Of a stretch of DNA of 64,000 nucleotides, positions 42,700-54,800 are shown piece after piece. The stretch is from contig CM047805.1 of the NCBI GenBank assembly GCA_026214975.1, forward strand, positions 5,394,001 to 5,458,000, read 5' to 3'. Both the position numbers and the translations under genes were made by a program. The first letter of the stretch is position 1. Each line of letters opens with the position of its first letter. Origin of the DNA: Gentiana macrophylla (lineage: Eukaryota; Streptophyta; Magnoliopsida; Gentianales; Gentianaceae). The notes beneath the pieces are model-generated. The model searched no databases. It worked only from the letters and a program-made list of their open reading frames with translations, and was not told the DNA's origin.

Positions 42700-44848
42700 C
42701 CAATCTAACTACACAAATTGATTAGAAGTTTGAAAAGGGGTCTATGACAAAGAAGCTTTTGAGTGAAGGAAGGCGTCAAAGTTGCACTACTCGAGGGAAA
42801 TAGTACAATGCCAAAGGGTAAGTGCTCAAAGTTATCCCTTATGTAGGGCTTGAAAGAAGAGGTTAGAACAAAATATACATTTCAACCAGTGTAACAGAAC
42901 AAGAGAAAGAAAACACCAAAATAGAAGAGGGAATGTCAAAAGGTATGTCTGGAAGTCCATGGTTCTAAATGGCCCAAAAAGGATTTAATATGGGAAAGAT
43001 ACAAGGTGCATTATCCTAGATTTTAATTAATATAAGTTTTGGAGTTCAAATGTTGACCGGCCAAAATGGCCCGGAAGGCATCTTGGCAATGACTACCATC
43101 TGCCTGAAACTTGTTTAGTATATATTTCCAGAAGGTTAAGGGTGAGTAATTGAAAAGGGATGTCATTGTAGGCTTAAAGATATGACTGGAGAAAATTTGA
43201 TATGCATACCTTGAAAAGGCAGGCAGCATTATGAGAATAAGTTACAACATCAACACTACCCCTAGGAGGGAAGCTAAGAATGAACACAAGTAAGAATAAT
43301 GTTTTGACTTTAAAAGGTTTAATCAATTTGAATTTGAAAGGAAAAAATGGGAGTGGAACAATACAAAATTAGAGGGGACTTGTTTTCATTAATTTGAAAA
43401 GTAGAGAGGTGTGAACTCGTTCAGAAGAAGGCATAAGAAGATATGCTTCTGAGGTAATTCATGACAAAAGATGGAGATGATTTGTTTAGCTTAAAGATCT
43501 CAAGTAAGGGACTAAATGGAAAATAAATTACCAGAAAGTTATGGTTTAAAAAGGACATGAAAAGGATTTGAACATCAAACATGGTATGCTGGAAGATCGC
43601 CACTTGTTGCTTGTTTATAACTGCAAAAGAAACCAGCATGTTAGCTCTACAAACATCTACTAAGAGACTTAACCCAGAAGAAGATCAAACTTCGGGTAAA
43701 CTTCTAGAACATAACAATAATTACTTATTACTCTCTTAGCCCTAGCCTTAAGTCAAAGAGGGGAGGATCCCCTTTAGGCAGTAGGGTTTGATATTTACTC
43801 CAAACCTTTCATTATCGACTGGTGCAACCCAAACGAATATAATTTTGAGCACAATATATAGATAAAAGACTTAGATACTGGAGTTTCTCACATGACAGCA
43901 AAATATTGTAATTTTCAAATGATAAGAGGTTGATCAAAAATAATTAATTTTACTGAATGCACATGGTTTGCAGATTACGATCGAACGGAAATGAATTTGA
44001 ACTTGATTCCGAAAGTAAGATTATAGACAAAAGTGTTGTCTAAAACATATCAAAAATTAAGGTCATTTGAAGATGTTTAACATGTTCACAACAGAAGAAG
44101 AAGTGAAAGTGCTGCTGCAGATTTTCTGGACAGAGTGTCCAACATTGACATGAACTTATTGACAACCCATAGAGAATTTCGAGTTGATGTAAAATGAGAA
44201 AATGTAGACACGACAGTGTTCTATATTTTTGAAAAAATTTAGAATTTTTGGAGCAGGGGGAAGCTGTTTTACAAGATAGGAAAACACGGAGACAAAAGGC
44301 ATTCATCCATGTTGCATCAATTTAGCTACAAGGATGATGGAAACATTGTGTCAAAGCAAGAAACATTTAACATTGGTAATTGAAACGAATGGAAGTACTT
44401 GGAAAAGATAGAATTGTATATTGGGTTTGTTTGGAACCCATCTCGATCAAGGGAAGGCCCAAGAGTTTTGATAAACACAAAGCAAGTAACATTGGAAAGG
44501 GAAAATGGAGGATTTGTAAAGCTGAGTCAAAAGTAGATTTTGATATTGAGGTGTAAAAAAGGTTGATAGATCACAATAGGGAGTGTAAAGAAAATTTAAC
44601 CAAGAGGATCTCAACTTAAAGGTGTAGGCATAAGACTCCGGTCTCAAAGCTTTACTTAAAATGGTTCACTTAATCCTGTGTGACATAGTTTGGTTTAGAG
44701 ACTTCAACCTTAAAAGATTCATTGTTTAACGTACTAGCTAAAGGGGTCTACACTTAAAATTTTTAACTCCACGATTCCTATCTTGCGGATCTAACCCAAC
44801 TAAACCACCTCTTACGAGTTTAAATCATATGCAGCGGTGTTACTTTGG
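42700..44848. other. Unassigned, probably degenerate retroelement interior
   Basis: This 2.1-kb stretch has only short minus-strand readings without domains. It ends at a minus-strand copia/chromovirus-type primer site, so it may be the 5' untranslated interior of that element. No direct evidence was seen. Confidence 0.3.
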
Positions 44849-44860
44849 GCTCTGATACCA
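44849..44860 (-). other. Primer-binding site, initiator tRNA-Met type (minus)
   Basis: The plus strand gctctgatacca is the exact complement of TGGTATCAGAGC, next to a TGTGACGCC LTR-type terminus. Confidence 0.75.
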
Positions 44861-44862
44861 AT

Positions 44863-45184
<322 letters not shown>

Positions 45185-45233
45185 TGATGCTACGGACAGC
45201 TGTCCGAAGTGCAAGGAGTAAACAGAAAAGGGG

Positions 45234-45332
45234 ATTGATCCAATTCAATGGAGTCTGACTCATAGTGATCATCTATCAAAGAATGACTCAGGTTATCAAA
45301 TGATTGAACAACCGGGAGCAATTTACTTACGA
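45234..45332 (+). pseudogene. ycf2: Plastid ycf2 fragment
   Basis: The reading [20 protein letters not shown] followed by [13 protein letters not shown] is from the large plastid ycf2 gene. It is still open over 33 codons. petD and ycf2 are far apart in plastid genomes, so their being about 57 bases apart here shows that the block is a patchwork. Confidence 0.85.
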
Positions 45333-45383
45333 TTCGGAGGCCAACTTACAGAACTATTTTTGCAAATTTCCTACTATAAACCT

Positions 45384-45391
45384 ATGCACTA
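45384..45391. repeat. SINE target-site duplication (left copy)
   Basis: The bases atgcacta recur exactly at 45598-45605. Confidence 0.88.
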
Positions 45392-45597
45392 AACGATAAA
45401 ACCCTAACCGTGAGGACCCCCTCGCCTCCGATCCCACAGGAATGCGAGGAGAGGTTAATCGGGTAACCTAGTAGCTCCAACATGGGCTGCCTAGTCGACC
45501 ACTGCACTGAAGGGTGTTAACAATCGGAAATCAACCCCATTACGGGAATCGAACCGCTGACCTCCAGCTTATAGTCCAGGCGATCACTACAACACCC
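45392..45597 (-). mobile_element. tRNA-derived SINE
   Basis: This 206-bp element lies between perfect 8-bp duplications. On the minus strand it begins gggtgttgtagtgatcgcc (A-box-like) and has GGTTCGATTCC, a perfect RNA polymerase III B box, about 45 bases downstream. It ends in a short T-rich tail (ggttagggttttatcgtt). These are the marks of a tRNA-related plant SINE. It has no coding capacity and depends on LINE machinery. The family (for example Au-like, which has a T-type tail) is not certain. Confidence 0.88.
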
Positions 45598-45605
45598 ATG
45601 CACTA
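45598..45605. repeat. SINE target-site duplication (right copy)
   Basis: This is the right copy of atgcacta. Confidence 0.88.
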
Positions 45606-45863
45606 GATTATATATTTGAGTTTCTGATAAAAATGCAGTCAATTATTTTATACTTTATCTTGACTTGTTTAGGTTTAGGTATTTTTAACTTTTCCGGCCA
45701 CCCATACTCTTTCAGAAAGTTATATGTAGGCTTGTGGTCTATGCATAATTCGTATGAAATTTAGCTTTTTAGGGTATTTTATTTAAAGTGAAGTTGACTG
45801 AGAAATTTCCATCCACCACAAGTTCTGAGATAAAGTCAAACTAACCAACATAACAATCATCAG
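45606..45863. other. Intergenic, nothing recognised
   Basis: This is AT-rich sequence with no reading or repeat that I can place. Confidence 0.4.
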
Positions 45864-46088
45864 TTATTTACTTGTTCTGTTCTTAGGTTCAACATGACCA
45901 TTAGATTGAGGTGTGTATGTTGCAACGGCATGATGAACGATGCAAGATCTTGAGCAAAACTCATTAAACAATGCATCATATTCAACATCACCCTTATATT
46001 TGTTGAATGCATCAAGAGCATCATATTTATTTTGTCGATAAATTAATGGGCTATTCCCAACATTTTTTACATAAACTTTTGTCAACAA
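45864..46088 (-). pseudogene. Copia integrase fragment
   Basis: The reading ends FNEFCSRSCIVHHAVATYTP then QSNGHVEPKNRT, which is the end of the copia integrase core (…TPQSNG-AE-KNRT in the family), with the catalytic Glu position near VEPKNRT. It lies directly beside the copia A LTR but on the opposite strand, so it belongs to another, otherwise lost element, into which copia A may have inserted. Confidence 0.8.
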
Positions 46089-46580
46089 AGTGACTTGATC
46101 TCTAATCTGGTGGAACTAATCTGGAAGTCGGCTGAGTGATGGTCAGCTGAGCAAATGTATTCAAGTCTGTGAGAGTCATCTGGTGAGGTCAACAGAGTTT
46201 CTTCTGGGAGTCAGCAACCTGCTGAGGTTTTGTATACAGCTGAGTTCTACATCTAGCAAAGGATCTCACGAGTTGGGTCGTGAGAGACCCACATCCGGGG
46301 TATTTATGGCAATCCGACAGAGATCCTTTGGCGGTTAGGGTTTTAAGGATCTGTGCCTATAAATACCAACTATAATGATCATTGTAAAGTGTGTAATCCG
46401 TCTAAAATTCCGTGCATGATAAAATATCTCTTATATGTCAATGGAGTAGTCAGCACAACATCGGAAACCACGTTAAATCTTGTGTTCTTCTTGTTTCTAT
46501 TATTTCTCTGTGATTGTTTATGTTAGATTGCTTCCGTGTTTGTTCTTTTTGCATCTGGATTCCCTTTATTGGTTATAAGA
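46085..46580 (+). repeat. Copia A 5' LTR (approximate start)
   Basis: The right end is set by the primer site at 46584. The left end is estimated from similarity to the copia B LTR (58262-58756, about 495 bp). Both share a TATA box, a gtggagtagtcggcac-like block (here atggagtagtcagcac) and aaaccacgttaaatc. The last bases (ataag) have lost the expected aaca. Confidence 0.6.
46357..46365 (+). promoter_or_regulatory. TATA box of copia A LTR
   Basis: The box cctataaatacca occurs at the same relative place as in the copia B LTR (58451-58459, minus). Confidence 0.6.
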
Positions 46581-46583
46581 AAC

Positions 46584-46596
46584 TGGTATCAGAGCG
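46584..46596 (+). other. Primer-binding site of copia A
   Basis: TGGTATCAGAGCG is a perfect initiator tRNA-Met site three to four bases after the LTR end. Confidence 0.9.
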
Positions 46597-46698
46597 ATCA
46601 GGTTCTGGGAATCATCTTTACGAACGAATTTTATCTTCGCCAAGACCCTCACCGGTGCTAGGCTTCTATGATAAAAGTTATGTTCTTTGGCAAGAAAT

Positions 46699-47520
46699 AT
46701 GTCTGCAGTTAACGTAAAAATCAATAAATTTACAAGAAGAAACAGTTTTAGTCTATGGCAAATCAATAAATTACCAGGAAGAAATAGTTTTAGTCTATGG
46801 CAAATCACGATGTGGGCCTTGTTAAAGCAACAAGGGTTATGGACTCCTTTATATGGTAAAGAGGATGCCAGTTCTGCAGATTATTCCAATCTAGAAGTGA
46901 AAGCACATTCAACCATCATGTTGTGCTTATCGTATGATGTTATCACTGAAGTTGCTGAGGAAGATACAACCGCCAAGTTGTGGTCAAATCTTTATGACTA
47001 AGTCATTAACCAACAAGTTGCTGCTAAAGCAGAGATTGTTCAGTCTGAGGATGCATGAAGGAGGTCAGTTGAGGGAACATCTTGATCAACTGAACATAAT
47101 CTTACTTGATCTCTGGAAAATTGATGTTAAAACTGAAGATGAAGATTCAGCCCTAATCTTGTTGGTGTCATTACCTACATCATATGATAACTCTGTGCAA
47201 TCTTTGAAAGTTGAAAAGGAAATGGTGTATTTGAAAGATGTAAGGTCAGCCTTGCATGCAAGGGAGCTGAGACACAAGGCAGCAAGTACAGACAGTCAGG
47301 CTACTGGACTAGTAGTCAGTAATAGTGGAAAGGGACATGGACAGTCTATGAAGGAGAACTTTAAGAAGGCAGGATCCAATGGTCCTAAACCCGTAAATGT
47401 CAGTAATTACTGTAAGGAGACATTGGAAGACCAACTGTCCAAAGAAGAAAAGGAAGCATGAAAGCAAAATTCTAGCACAGTAGCTATGGCTACTGAGCAT
47501 TCTGATGAGGATCAGGTTCT
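46699..47520 (+). pseudogene. Copia A gag (Tork-like)
   Basis: The start MSAVNVKINKFT lies about 100 bases after the primer site. A 42-bp in-frame tandem duplication repeats the INKF…NSFSLWQ segment. The text continues with MWALLKQQGLWTPLYG, a TAA near 47000, then in another frame LREHLDQLNIILLDL, DEDSALILLVSLPTSY and DVRSALHARELRHKA. This order is typical of Tork/Tnt1-like Gag, which forms the particle. The CCHC knuckle has lost its frame near 47405 (SNYCKETLED). It is decayed. Confidence 0.85.
46720..46803 (+). repeat. 42-bp tandem duplication in gag A
   Basis: Units 46720-46761 and 46762-46803 both begin atcaataaatt and end tctatggcaa, with a few differences. Fourteen codons are repeated in frame. 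Confidence 0.9.
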
Positions 47521-48110
47521 GCTTGCAGGGGATTAAGCACATCATGCTACTGTTTCGATCCTTGATTCTGGAGCATCCTACCATATTTGTCCACACAGAG
47601 AATGGTTTTCTACTTATGAGCAGATAGATGTTGGTCATATTTCAATGGCAAACAGCTAGGTCTGTAAGATTGTAGGAATTGGCTCAGTTCAACTGAGGAC
47701 AAAGGATGGTAGATTCTACAGACTGAAAGATGTTAGACATGTTCCATAGATGATAGAGAATTTGGTATCTCTTAGTCTTTCGGACAGCAAGGGGTTCAAT
47801 TTCATGGTAGAAGGTAGAGAGCTGAATGTCTACAAACATTTAGCTGTGGTCCTCAGGAGTATTATGAGGGGAACCTTGTATATAGTACAAGGAACTATTG
47901 TATATGGCTCTGCTGTTGTGGCATCCTTAGCAGTTCACCAAACACTGCAGACCATGTTGTGGTACAGGAGAATTGGTCACATGGGTGAAAGATGTATGTT
48001 GGTCCTTTCTTCAGCAGGTTTTCTTGAGGGATATAAGGTCAAGACTCTAGAATTTTGTGAGCTCTGTGTGTTTGGAAGCTACATAGAAGCAAGTTCTCAG
48101 CAAGCAAACA
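47521..48110 (+). pseudogene. Copia A protease and GAG-pre-integrase region
   Basis: Protease motif ILDSGASYHIC lies near 47560-47595 with an intact DSGA. The pre-integrase text SLSLSDSKGFNF, VLRSIMRGTLYIVQGT and WYRRIGHMGERCM follows, ending with an FCELCVFGS zinc-type motif. In-frame TAG codons occur where Gln or similar is expected (near 47658 and 47748). Confidence 0.8.
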
Positions 48111-49160
48111 CAATACAAAGACATCACTTGATTATATCCATTCTGATTGTTGGGATCCATCAAAGGTGGAATCATTGGGTGGTCACAAATATTTTATGTC
48201 ATTCAAAGATGACTATTCAAAAATGACATAGGTTGTGATGATGAAACACAAGAGTGTGGCATTCAATTGTGTCAAGCAGTGAAATGCTCTAGTGGAGAAT
48301 TAGACAGACAAGAAAATCAAGAGGCTTCAAACAGATAATGGTCTGCGCAGTGCATTGGTCCGAGTTTGATTCAATCAGAGGATGATTAGGTATTGCCGGA
48401 CATCATCTTGGCAAGCAGAGTACACCTCAACATAATGATGTAGCTGGGAGGATGAATCAAACTCTTCTAGAGAGGGTAGGATGTATGCTCTCTAATGCTT
48501 TTTTATCAAGAGGATTTTGAGTAGAGGTTGTAAGTACAGCTTGCTACTTAATCAACATGAGTCCTCATATAGAGATGAACCTCAAGACACTATTTGAGAT
48601 GTGGTCAGGCAAGCCTACTGACTACTCAGTTCTTAGGGGTTTCGGAAGCACAGTTTACTATCATGTGATTGAAGGGAAGCTGGAACCAAGAGCCAAGAAA
48701 GGAGTGTTAGTAGGATATGGAGATGGGTGAAGGGGTATAAAATCTGGTCATCAACAGAGAATAGAGTTATTCTTAGCAGAGATGTTGTTTTCGATGAAAG
48801 TTCTATGCTCAGCTCATCAGCAAGAGAGACTAACGAGTCTTAAGCTAGTGTTGAATCTAGGAGTGCTGAAAATAGGTGGATCTTTAGGTAGAGTTAGCTG
48901 AGATGCAACACTCAGATGATCCAAGTTAGCACTCATCTGATCTGGTTACTGAACCAGAGCTGAATCCAAGCCAGTCAGCTGAGCGTCACACAGATTTTGG
49001 TCAGCAGAGTATAGCTGTCAGCAGAGCTAGATGACCAAATGTTGGGGTGCCTCCCAATAGGTATGGGTTTGATGATATGGTTGGATATGCACTTCAAGAT
49101 GCAGAAGAAGTGGATGATTTTGAACCTTCTACTTACAGGGAAGCAGTGACATGTTCTGAA
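48111..49160 (+). pseudogene. Copia A integrase and linker to RT
   Basis: Fragments in changing frames correspond to the integrase core (for example a segment with GGHKYFMSFKDDYSKMT around 48175-48235 and RLQTDNG around 48325) and to the region before RT. Parallel stretches in copia B (56190-57000 and 55684-55956) support the alignment. Many stops are present. Confidence 0.7.
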
Positions 49161-49602
49161 GCATCTCAATGGCTAGCTGCCATGGGAGATGAAATGGAGT
49201 CATTACTGAAGAAGTAGACTTGGGATCTGGTTAAACATCCAGCTGATAGGATAGTTGTTACTTGCAAGTAGATTTTCAAGAAAAAAACTAAGGAATTTCT
49301 GAGGCAGAATGGGTCAAGTATCAGGCACGTTTGGTTGCAAGAGGGTTCAGTCAGAAAGAAGGGGTGGACTTTGATGAGATATTCTCACCAGTAGTCAGGC
49401 ATACTTCAATCAGAGTGCTACTAGCAATGGTGGCACAGCAGGATCTTGAACTTGAGCAATTAGATGTGAAGACAACTTTTCTACATGGTTAGGTAGATAA
49501 AGAAATATACATGACTCAGCCAGAGGGATTCCAAGTTCCTGACAAGGAAGATTTTGTGTGCAGGTTGAAGAGGTCCTTGTATGGATCAAAACAGGCTCCA
49601 AT
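49161..49602 (+). pseudogene. Copia A reverse transcriptase, 5' part
   Basis: Text such as YQARLVARGFSQKEGVDFDEI-type residues (49319-49380), DVKTTFLHG (49464-49490), EIYMTQPEGFQV and CRLKRSLYGSKQAP is the N-terminal half of copia RT. TAG replaces conserved codons near 49216, 49270 and 49490. The reading ends abruptly at about 49602, before the catalytic YVDD, RNase H and 3' LTR, which are absent. Confidence 0.8.
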
Positions 49603-49812
49603 GCTGTTAAAGTTTGTAAAAATACAAACAGAATGTAATAAAATGTAGAATCAATATTATTGAACTAAAATCAAAAAGTTAAGTTACTATGCAACTGATC
49701 ATATGGTATTTATAGCTTCATACACCTCATGAATCAGTTAAAAGTAAGTTACAAATGGTTACAACAAACTACAACAAATTATAACTGATTGAATAATTGT
49801 TTTCTATACTAC
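49603..49812 (-). repeat. LTR-like fragment, unassigned
   Basis: This starts tgttaaag where copia A breaks off and carries a minus-strand TATA box (plus tatttatag, 49707-49715). It resembles the end of a copia LTR but has no partner or TSD here. Confidence 0.35.
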
Positions 49813-50049
49813 TGATCGTCACGGGCCTTACGTCGATTTTACTATCAAGAGTACTAGGTCAATCGTAGATAGCAGGGAGAATCAAGGTCAATCCCACAAA
49901 GATAGTGCAACTTAAGCACAAACAATTCTAACCTAACAAAGAAGACATCAGTGGTCATTGACCAACAATAAACATAAAAGAAACATGGTATTCCTTCCTC
50001 ATCCCTCCTATCTACTAACTTGGTCTAGTTAATACTTATGTTTACTTCT
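49813..50049 (-). repeat. LARD2-type LTR fragment
   Basis: This begins TGATCG and shares agagtactaggtcaatcgta and a gtggtcattgaccaaca-like block with the start of the LARD2 LTRs (17743 onward). It is about 237 bp long and cut off by the copia LTR at 50050. It shows that a third element of that group once lay here. Confidence 0.75.
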
Positions 50050-51797
50050 TGTTGGTCCCTTGGAAAGGCTGACACAAGATAAGAGAGGGGTGAATAAACT
50101 TGTCACCAAAAACCCTAAAACTGAATCTTGAACCAGATTGAGTTTGATCTAAAACTTGTGTGAAGTTAAGCTAACTTAGCTCAGTATAAGTCAAGACTGA
50201 CTTATGCTAAACTGAGTTAACCGGCAGCGGATTAATTAAAGCCTTTTTAGAAAACTTGAGTTATCAGTTTGTAGATGTAAGATGCAGTTCTATGCTGACT
50301 CAGTTTCTTATGTTTGCTGAGTGTGATCTGTAAAATATAATACAAAAGTAAATGTGTAAAGTAACTATATAAATAAGACAGAATCTATAGAGGTTCCAGG
50401 TGGTGTAATCCTGTTAGTCCTCTCTTCTCCTGTGATGCGGAGGAAAATTCCACTAGAACTCTTTAAGGTAGCTTAGTTACAAAAAGTCCTAAACTGATAG
50501 TCCTTGGCTAATCCCTAGCTTCACTATCTAAGCAACTATAGAACAGGTAGAATTGCTGCTCTGCAACCTCTTGCACCACTGGTCCTTCAAGGGTTGTATT
50601 GTCTCTTCACCAGCTCATCACAAACACAGTCTTCCTGACTGTAGCTCAACTGTCCTTCACACCTTCTTGGTGCTTCACAGTCTAAAACCTTTGACAAAAT
50701 CAAAGTTGAGACTTGAATGAATAACTTTGATTCAAATTGTGATTTGAGCTTCTTTTTCTTGATGTATATAATATGCTCAGGCTCTGTTTTTCTTCAAGTG
50801 TTTGATCTTGATGTTTGTTTGAATGTTAGAGAACAGTTTGAAGATTTCTTGATCTTGCAATAAAGTATGTAGCTAGAGTTCTTTTGATTCACTTTCCCCC
50901 TTTCTAAAAACATTCTTGATAAATTTATTCCTTAGAACTCTGCACTTCTTCTTGATGTAGAAGTGACCTATTTATATGGGTATCTCCAACGCTTAGAATG
51001 AATTTGAATGTTTGAATCTGATTTCTTGTATCCGTTGGTGGTCATGCGTATACTGGTGTGTGTCAGTGTACTTTCTAACATTTCTAACGGTCGGATTCTT
51101 CTTCGGTTTTCATACTTCCAGCTTGAAACTGATCTTCAGTGATCTAGTCAGTTTTCAGCTTTTAAGAGTGTTAACTGTGTTTTTACTCTTCTTCAAAAAC
51201 TCAGTACTCTATTCTTCATCTGATTACAGTTGATTTAATCAGAGTACACCATATCTTCATAAATCTTCTAAGATAACATTGTCCTTATGTATCATAGGTA
51301 CTTTGTATAAGATCTTATAAAGTCAGTTCTGATCATCACAGTCTTGCCTGAATTCTAACTTTACAGTCTCGGCTTTGGTCTTCATAAACTGAGTTTGAAC
51401 CCTCAGTTCTTCAGTCTTCAATAACTGAGTCTATGTCCCTCCGTTCTTCAGCTTCTAGATAAGTCAACCGAGTCTGTGTCTCTCAACGAACTTACCTTCT
51501 TCAGTTCTTCAGTTCTGAGTTCTGAATCAGTTTTCTTCATTCTTCAATTGTGAACTCAGTTTTCATAGTCTCAACAAGTCAGTTACTCATTTTCTCAGTT
51601 CTGATCCTAGAACTATTACAGTGCTTGTCTGATTTACTTATACAAATATCAGACTCTATTAAATCTTATACATTAATATCTAGACATCTTTTTTCTTTGC
51701 ACTATAACAGCTAGTTTTGAAACTTCATCAATGGGGTTTAAAATAATAACTGAATAACTTATGAATCATCATCAAAACATAAATTTTATTTCCAACA
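50050..51797 (-). repeat. Copia 3' LTR, TGTTGG family (copy 3)
   Basis: This 1748-bp LTR runs TGTTGG to CCAACA and is similar to 29485-31181. A purine tract lies directly on its right (51798-51815), so it is the 3' LTR of a minus-strand element whose interior lies to the right. TATA-type box ctatttatat at 50968-50977. Rich in tcagtt words near 51360-51600. Confidence 0.85.
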
Positions 51798-51815
51798 ATT
51801 TCCCCTTTTTTTATT
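51798..51815 (-). promoter_or_regulatory. Polypurine tract of the TGTTGG copia element
   Basis: The plus strand atttcccctttttttatt is the complement of AAAAAAAGGGGAAAT, directly before the 3' LTR in the element's sense. Confidence 0.75.
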
Positions 51816-54800
51816 ATGTCAATACCCTCCTTAAAAGCAATGCAAAAAGATAAAAACAATAATAAGAAACACAAAGAACTGAGAAAATGAGTTTTTATTT
51901 ATGATACTGAGTTACAATGTATAAAGTATTAATAAGATAACAGTATGTGAAAAAGAAACTAAGTTTTAACTTACTTTCCTTTTCCTACGTCAGTTTCTTC
52001 AATCTGCTTGTCATTTAGTTCAACAATCTCCTTCATGGCAAGTTTGTTGAACTGCTCTCAATCCCATTGATATTTGCCCAAATATTCCAAGCATCGGTCA
52101 TATTATGCATTCCGAAAAAATTTCTCTTGAACAGAATTGCAAACAAGAACACAGCTTTCTTCTCAACTTCTCACTTGTGACGATCTTCAGTAGATCTTCA
52201 ATAAACTCTGATTCAGTTCTTATGACTTTCTTCTCAGCTTTCTCTAGAATTCCATTTGTCTCCCATTTGGTCAACTTTTTCCAATAATGAACAAGGACTT
52301 TTTGCATGATTAGAAAACTTTCTAGAGCTTGTTCTCTTGATTCACCTTCCTTGGTGGGTAGCTCCCTGAAAATACTGTAAATTTGTGAATCTAAACCAAG
52401 TCTCTTCTTATTCGGTTTAGAGAATTTTCTAATCAGCTATATTTCTTCGTCATGTTCCCTCTGGCTTTCTTCAATTCGACCAGTTTCTCATCTATTCTTT
52501 CCAGAACTCCAGGCATTTCAACTGCATTGACTTGTAAGATGGCTTCACTTTCCCCCTTATTGACATCATCTTTATGAATCAGACTCCTCATATAAGAGTT
52601 CAAGTGATGTTGATTTGATGCCAATATGGTTTGTGCAACCACTGAATCTTTCATAGAAGTTTCTAGTAGAAGCATTATGTCATGTACATTAGTGACCATG
52701 CCTACTAGTCTTTCCTGAGTTTAGTTTTTCTAGCTTCAGTTTCAATGGACGCCTTCCTGATTGCGATCAATGTGTCATGGCAGTCCTGTTTGACACTATC
52801 CAATCTCTTTTCCATGCTAGATCTTTCATTTTTTATTTTTTCCATTGATTGTAACCCTTTCCCAAAGATGCCCTGTATTCTCACAAGCAGCTTGTGTTGG
52901 CACATCTTTCTCAATTTCAGCTTTCTTCTCTATTTTACCTTGCTCAGATTCAGATGCTTTCTCAGCTTCTTTCTTTTCTTTTGACAGTGGAGAGATGATT
53001 TCTTTCAGTTTCTCCTTATACTCTTCAGACTCCTTTCTTTCTTCAGACTGTTTTCTCAATCTTTCTAGAGTAGAAGGATCAGTTTCCCTTACTGGTGACA
53101 GTTTCACATCAAACTCGCCATCAATTTCTTCTTCTGGTTGATCAGCTTTAGCTTGGTGAGCTTCAGCTTTTGCTTTTTCGAGCACACTTTTTGTCAGTTG
53201 GTGACTGATATCATTCTTCCTCTCTTTATCTGATTCAGTCTGAGTCTCAGAGTCTGAATCACCAATTATATCAGAACTTTCTTCATCAGAATTTTTTTCA
53301 ACATCTTTTCCAGCTTCTTTTTCTTGGGGAGAGGCAAGTATCATTTATTGTAAATCTGGATCTCCCTGTGAATCATCATCATCATTATCATCTTTCTTTG
53401 ACTTAGACGTTTCTCCTCCATAAAACTTCTTCTAGTGACTATTTCTAATTAATGAGTATTCACTACTCAAAAATTCTTCAGAGCTGAAAAGCTGGGATAG
53501 ATGAGTAATGTTGAATAAATCAAAAACGTATTGCTCTATGCTTTTCATTGCTTCTAATTGGCTTTTTTGATTATCTATTGAGCTGAATTTCTAATGTTGA
53601 TAAGCATCAAGTCTCCTACAGTCAGCTTCAATCAATTTCGCAATGTCGACTGACGGATCAAGCTGGGTTGTAACATCTTCAGTTTCTCTAGGATCCTCCA
53701 GATTTGATTCAGCTAGAGTCTCAGCTTGCTCTTCAAATTTTTCAGTTCCAATTTTGTTGGATTACCCCTCAGCAACAACTGGGATGACAGATGATTCAGC
53801 TTCAATTCCAAGAACTTCAGCGACTTGCTCAGTTCCCAGATTCTCTTCAGTAACAATTCATTTTTCATTTATAGGTCCATTCTCAACTATCGGTTCAGCA
53901 ATTTGTTCAGGATTTTCTTTTGATTCAGCTGTCTGAGGCTCACTTAGCTCTTTGGTTGGTTGAGTTTCCAGTTCAGCAACTGGTTCCCTTTTCTTCCTCA
54001 TTTTCCTTAGCTTTCTTTTCAACTACTTCTTTAACTTTATCAACTTCCACTTGATTGTCTTCTTCATACTGTGTGATGACTTGTTGTGGGGCAGATTCAA
54101 TCTCAGCAGCTTCTTTTTCTTTAGATTAAGAATCTTCCAACTCTCTAATTGATTCTTCATATTCCAGTCTGGATGCTGATTTTTGTGGTGTAAACCTTGA
54201 TATAGAAATCAAGTTGAGCAATGCGATTACACCAGGTCCAATCACCTTCATCATCACGTCGCTTTTCTTCATCATCAAATTCGCCTCTCGTGGTTTCTCC
54301 CCGAGTGTGTCTTCTTCAGTAGTGATGGAACGATTGGTTGAGTTTCCTCCACTGATTCTTGAACAGGTACAACCTCAGCAATAGATTTGGAAGGGGTTTT
54401 AGTTTCAGCTCTGGGTCTCTTTGCTTGTCCTCCAGTTTCAGAAGTTACAGATTTTGCTGGTGACGGTTCCTTGTTCTTCTCAGTTATCATAATAGCTTTG
54501 GATTTCTCCATATCATCCAATTTCCTCTTTCTCTCATTCAACTTCTTAAGATCTTCCAATGCTTCCCTGGTTGTGATTTTCTTGTATGATCTCTTTCTTT
54601 TCTTCTTAGGTTCAGCTTCAGAACCTTCACTTTTCCTCTTTCCAGTTTTGATCTTCTCATCTTATGCTGCAATGTTACCATCAACAACTGCAGTAGATCA
54701 TCTCCTTGCAATTCCAAAGTGGTCAATAATCCTTTGTGCCAATAATGCAAGTGTCTTTTTATGATAAATTCTTCCTATCTTTTCGTCAGTTTTCTTCTTG

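Noticed and set aside
53643..54764. Plus-strand Ser-rich readings at 53643-53936 and 54387-54764
   Set aside because: They are shadows of the Lys/Glu-rich minus-strand env-like ORF.
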